A stretch of DNA of 64,000 nt from Oenanthe sinensis (lineage: Eukaryota; Streptophyta; Magnoliopsida; Apiales; Apiaceae), in assembly GCA_028671895.1 (NCBI GenBank), contig CM053800.1, forward strand, positions 15,459,886 to 15,523,885, read 5' to 3'. Shown in pieces: positions 59,835 to 64,000 of the stretch; the stretch's first letter is position 1, and the number at the start of each line of letters is the position of its first letter. A program made the position numbers and the translations under genes. The notes below the pieces were generated by a model. It worked only from the letters and a program-made list of their open reading frames with translations. It ran no database searches and was not told the DNA's origin.

Positions 59835-60623
59835 ATGAAGAATATTAAATCCTTGTGTGATTTAGGTGCTACTGTGAGTTTGATGTCACAATCAATTTGT
59901 AAAAGACTTGGCCTTGGAGAGCTCAAGAAGACAAGAATCTCACTTCAGTTGGCAGATCGTACTATCAAGTATCCTTTGGGAGTTTTAGAGGATGTACTTG
60001 TCAAAGTTGATAAATTCTTTATCCCTTATGATTTTGTGGTTTTGGAGATAGATGAAGATGTTGAGATGTCCATTATCTTGGGAAGACCATTTTTGGCTAC
60101 TGTTGGCACCACGATCGATATCAATGCTGGAAAACTCATGTTGAATGTGGGTGATGAAAAGGTTGAGTTTGATCTCAACAAAGCAATGAAGATGCCATCT
60201 TTTGATGATACAAGTTTTATAGTTGATATAGTTGACGAGTTGGTAAATCATGGAGATGCAGACTTGGAAGAAGTGGAGAAAAGCTTAGATGATAAAGAAG
60301 ATGAAGTTGCACTTGCACTTGACATTCATGAGACAGGTATGGCGAAAGTTGAAATGTCACTTTCAGTTTCAGAGGCACCTCAGGTAGAACTCAAACCTCT
60401 TCCCTCTAGTCTGAAGTATGCTTTTCTTGTTGATAATGATACATATCCTGTAATTGTAAGTGCTTTGCTTAATCATGATAAACTTGAAAAATTGTTGAAT
60501 ATGCTTAAAGTGTTTAAGTCATCAATAGGTTGGACAATAAAGGACATTAAGGGAATTAGCCCTGCTCTTTGCATGCATAGGATTTCCTTAGAAGATAATC
60601 ATAAACCAGTGATTGAAGGTTAA
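59835..60623 (+). pseudogene. Aspartic protease region of the Athila-type pol
   Basis: An open stretch of 262 codons. SLCDLGATVSLMSQSICKRL carries the D-L-G-A catalytic motif of Athila-type proteases. VEMSIILGRPFLATVGTTID is the conserved flap/C-terminal block. The rest (EVEKSLDDKEDEVAL) is the acidic linker leading to RT. It ends in a stop, and RT resumes in another frame after about 50 bp. Confidence 0.85.
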
Positions 60624-60639
60624 AGAAGATTAAATCCTA

Positions 60640-61930
60640 ATTTGCAAGAAGTGGTTAAAAAAGAAATCACTAAGTGTTAGATGATGGCATTATATACTCT
60701 GTTCCACATAGTGAATGGGTTAGTCCTATACATGTTGTACCTAAAAAGGGTGGGATGATTGTTGTTCATAATGATAGAAATGAATTTATTCCTACTTGGA
60801 CAGTAATAGGTTGGAGAGTTTGTATTGATTATAGAAAATTGAATAACGCTACTCGTAAAGATCACTTCCCTCTTCCTTTTGTTGATCAAATGCATGAGAG
60901 ACTTGTGGGTAATGAGTATTATCATTTTCTAGATGGTTACTCAGGATATTTTCAAATCCCTATCGCTTTTGAAGACCAAGAGAAGGCAACCTTTACTTGT
61001 CCATATGGTACTTTTGCATATCATATGCTACCCTTTGGAATGTGTAATGGCCCATCTACTTTTTAATGGCTTATGACGGCTATATTCTCATATTTTATAG
61101 GAAAAACCATAGAAGTCTTTATGGATGACTTTACTGTATATGGTTCTTCCTTTGATTCTTGTTTAACCAATTTGTCTCAAGTGTTGCAGAGATGTGAAGA
61201 AACTAATCTGGTTTTGAATCGGTAAAAGTGCCATTTTATAGTAAAAGAAGACATTGTGCTCGGGCATAAAATTTTTAAAGCAGACATTGAGGTGGACAGG
61301 GCAAAAATTGAAGTGATCGAAAAATTACCACCACCCTCCTTGGTGAAAGGGATTAGAAGTTTCCTTGGACATGCCAGTTTTTACCGTCGTTTCATTAAGG
61401 ATTTTTCTAAAATTTCTCACCCTCTTTGCAAGTTACTTGAAAAATATGTTGACTTCGATTTTAATGATGATTGTCTTGTTTCTTTCAACAGTTGAAGAAG
61501 GAGCTGACTTCTACACCTATTATGTCTTCTCCTAATTGGAGCTTGCCTTTTGAACTAATGTGTGATGCTAGTGATATTGCAGTGGGTGATGTTTTGGGAC
61601 AGAAGAAAGACAAACGCATGCACGTGATTTACTATGCAAGCAAGACACTCGATGATGCACAAGTCAATTATGCTACCACTAAGAAAGAGCTTCTTGTTGT
61701 GGTATTTGCCTTTGACAAATTTAGATCCTAGCTTGTGGGATCTAAGGTGATTGTTTATACGGATCATGCTGCGATTCGGTACTTGATGTTAAAGAAAGAT
61801 GCAAAGCCTCGTTTGATCAGATGGATACTCTTACTTCAAGAGTTTGACCTTGAAATTCATGACAAGAAAGGCTCTGAAAATCTTGTTGTAGATCATTTAT
61901 CAAGATTAGAGCAAGGGGATGGAGTAGTAG
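60640..61930 (+). pseudogene. Reverse transcriptase and RNase H of the Athila-type pol
   Basis: RT: MLDDGIIYSVPHSEWVSPIHVVPKKGG, WRVCIDYRKLN, FLDGYSGYFQIPI, CPYGTFAYHMLPFGMCN, then a stop at 61064-61066, then the catalytic box FMDD at 61119-61130, and LGHASFYRRFIKDFSKI. A frame change near 61490 is followed by RNase H: FELMCDASDIAVGDVLGQ, IYYASKTLDDAQVNYATTKKELL, and VIYTD-like VIVYTDHAAIRYL. All are strongly conserved gypsy blocks. Extra stops lie near 61225 and 61729. Confidence 0.88.
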
Positions 61931-62109
61931 CAGATGACATGCCCATTAATGATGTTTTTCCTGAAGAAAAACTTTTAGCAGTCTATATGTCTACACCGTG
62001 GTATGCGAATCTTGATAATTACATAGTGGGAAGTGTTGTTCCCAACCATTTGACTCATCAACAAAGGAAGAAATTTATGTTTGATGTTAAACATTATTTT
62101 TGGGAAGAA

Positions 62110-63285
62110 CCACTATTCTATAAAGAATGTGCAGATGGAATGATGAGAAGATGTGTGCCATATGAGGAAGTTCATGATATTCTCAGACATTGTCATACGC
62201 TAGAGTGTTGAGGCCACAATAGTAGCATGAAAACTGTTGCAAAAATTTGGCAATCTGGTTTCTTTTGGCCTACTATGTATCAAGATGCTAGAAATTTTGT
62301 CATAACTCGTGATTGATGCCAAAGGACAGGAAATATGTCAAGAAGGAATGAGATGCATTTACAATCTATCCTTGAAGCTGAGCTTTTCGATGTATGGGGG
62401 ATGGACTTCATGGGTCCATTTCCATCTTCATATGGGAACAAATATATTTTGGTGGGAGTTGATTATATTTTAGAATGGGTTGAAGCTATTGCATCTCCTA
62501 CTAATGATGCTAGAGTTGTGAAAAAGTTCCTATAAAAATATGTTTTCACCAGATTTGGAGTTCCAAGAGCTATTATCAATGATGAGGATTCTCACTTTTG
62601 TAATAAACAGGTTAAAGATCTTTTGAAAAAATATGGTGTGACACAAAAAGTGGCGACTCCATATCATCCACAAACTAGTGGACATGTGGAAATTTCCAAT
62701 CGTGAGCTTAAATCAATTTTGGAGAAAACTGTGGCAACTTCGAGAAAATATTGGTCTACAAAGCTCGATGATGCCCTTTGGGCTTATAAAACAACTTTTA
62801 AAACTCCTATTGGGATGTCTCCATATAGGTTGATATTCGGAAAATCTTGTCATTTATCTGTTGAGCTTGAATATAGGGCATATTGAGCTACAAGAAATTT
62901 GAACCTTGATTCAAAGTCTGCGGGAACAAAGCGTTTGTTGCAAGTTAGTGAGTTGGATGAGTTTCGACTCCAAGCATATGACAGTGCTGCGACCTACAAG
63001 GAAAAGACCAAGATGTGGCATGACAAACACATTCAAAGAAAAGATTTTGAAGTTGGGCGGAAAGTACTATTATTTAATTCGAGGCTCAAGCTTTTTCCAA
63101 GAAAATTGAAATCAAGATGGTCTGGCCCTTTTGAAATTGTGAAAGTTTATCCTCATGGTGCTGTTGACATTACTAGAGAGGGGTCTGATATTTTTAAGGT
63201 GAATGGTCAAAGGCTTAAACCGTATTTAGTCGGTGAACAGGTGCAAAGAGGGGATTGTTTTCTTCTCACCAATTCTACCACTTGA
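62110..63285 (+). pseudogene. Integrase of the Athila-type pol
   Basis: The zinc-binding region (HCHTLEC, then GHNSSMKTVAKIWQSGFFWPTMYQD, then CQRTGN) is interrupted by stops at 62209-62211 and near 62318. The catalytic core has the first Asp in WGMDFMGPFP, the second in INDEDSHFCN and the Glu in TSGHVEISNRELK. The C-terminal GPY-like part is SRWSGPFEIVKVYPHGAVDI. A stop at 62533-62535 and one at 62884-62886 break it further, all in the same frame. It ends STT at 63285; no chromodomain is seen, as expected for Athila. Confidence 0.87.
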
Positions 63286-64000
63286 GATATATCAGGCGTC
63301 AAGCTAATGACGTTAAACAAGCTCTTCTTGGGAGGCAACCCAAGATTCTATTATTAGTTTTTTTTAACTCCCATAGGTTATCTTGACGTGTTTGTTTTAA
63401 GTGGTGGTCACATGTGCTAAAGTAAAAAAATTTGCAGAAATTTTTCTGGTTGAATCATCTGTCTTGTTTTTGGACAGCATCTTCCTTGCTCAAATATCTA
63501 AATTCTGAACGGTGGAGATCAGATTTGGAGTTCCAGAAGTCAGTTTTTTTAGAACCAGGAAGAGATATGTTTGCCCATGGGCAGGATTATGTTCCCCATG
63601 GTGCACTAACTTGGACTTAATTTTTGTTAGATGGAGTCGGCACACTTCACTTCTTCTTCGAACGGCACTTCATGCGTATGCATAGGGGAGTATTTCTAAC
63701 TTTTCTTTGTATACTATTTTTTTTCTCTTTTCTTTCTTTCTTTCTTTTTGTATTTTTTAGGATCTTTTATAATGTTTTTCTTTTCTTAATTCATTGAGGA
63801 CAATGAATCATTTAAGTGTGGGGATGCGTTCTCAATATTGTAATATATGTATATTTTTTATTTATTTTAGCCTTAGAAATAATTAGATGATCATATGGAA
63901 TGCATGCCCACACTTCATGTTAAATTTAGAAATTTATTACATTACATTGCATAACATGATCCCATATTAGTAGTAGTCCAAGTCAGTAACTTATGATGAT
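63286..64000 (+). other. Athila post-pol non-coding region
   Basis: Begins with the 'caagctaatgacgttaaa' and 'tgggaggcaaccca' blocks that follow pol in Athila elements, and later has TTTAAGTGTGGGGATG (near 63809), a purine-rich block typical of this region. No envelope-like ORF appears before the window end. The 3' LTR must lie to the right. Confidence 0.7.
63715..63751. repeat. Pyrimidine (CTTT)n microsatellite
   Basis: A T/C-only run with four to five CTTT repeats within the Athila post-pol region. Confidence 0.8.

Larger units (their letters stand above)
11754..64000 (+). mobile_element. Athila-type Ty3/gypsy element, interrupted, running off the right edge
   Basis: Removing Sirevirus A (12509-57651 plus one TSD copy) joins 11754-12508 to 57652 onward into one LTR, leader, gag and pol. 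The leader block TAGCACCGCTATCGG matches the gypsy boundary block related to TTGGCGCCGTTGCCGGGGA. Gag, the protease motif (CDLGATVSLM) and the post-pol segment ('caagctaatgacgttaaa', then 'tgggaggcaaccca') are Athila-like. The left end is set at TGATAGAG (11754), preceded by CCCTT, but its partner TSD is outside the window. All coding parts carry stops and frameshifts. It is the outermost host of the nest and should be the oldest large element. Confidence 0.8.

Overview
The window is plant nuclear DNA, most likely from a eudicot with a large, repeat-rich genome. Everything recognisable in it is LTR retrotransposon, and I see no host protein gene, rRNA, tRNA or CRISPR array. The families, by motif, are several Sirevirus-type (SIRE/Maximus) Ty1/copia elements, one Athila-type Ty3/gypsy element, a Tat-like Ty3/gypsy fragment, and solo LTRs of a further LTR family. 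Species cannot be read from the sequence. Family letters (A, A', B, B0, C, D) are labels used only here.

The layout is a deep nest that can be taken apart exactly with 5-bp target-site duplications (TSDs). Positions 1-9040 hold the 3' ends of two family-D Sirevirus elements. D1 (1-4265) is interrupted by a solo LTR (691-2236, TSD GCTGC). D2 (4266-9040) is interrupted by a solo LTR of the B type (5198-7065, TSD AGTTG). AT-rich non-coding DNA follows (9041-10527), then a Tat-like LTR with the start of gag (10528-11753). From about 11754 an Athila-type element begins and runs off the window end.

The Athila 5' LTR is split by Sirevirus A (12509-57651, TSD AGAAC). A in turn carries three insertions in its own LTRs. 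These are a solo LTR of family C (13391-14944, TSD ATATA), a complete minus-strand Sirevirus A' (15042-28603, TSD TCACC) and a complete plus-strand Sirevirus B (44320-57601, TSD CTACC). LTR divergence judged by eye agrees with this order: A's two LTRs differ by roughly 10% in the stretch compared, B's by about 3-4% and A's relative A' by about 2%.

Each Sirevirus has the plan LTR, initiator-Met-tRNA primer site, gag, pol (protease, integrase, reverse transcriptase, RNase H), a spacer, a long extra 3' ORF in the place usually called envelope-like, polypurine tract and LTR. All coding regions are broken. B is best preserved: gag and pol lie in one frame over about 5.5 kb, broken almost only by stop codons. 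A is a rearranged chimera with a duplicated gag/pol segment and a 3.7-kb inverted B-like segment in place of integrase and reverse transcriptase. A' has near-identical LTRs but wholly decayed genes.

The most interesting structure is non-coding. Each Sirevirus family carries arrays of its own short imperfect palindrome in the LTR: GGCGCC type in A/A', CGGTATGACTT/AAGTCATACCG type in B, ATCAATTGAT type in D. In A and B the same family-specific palindrome recurs in the spacer just before the 3' ORF. This looks like a cis-signal that co-varies with the element, possibly read by the 3'-ORF protein, which shows no visible envelope features.
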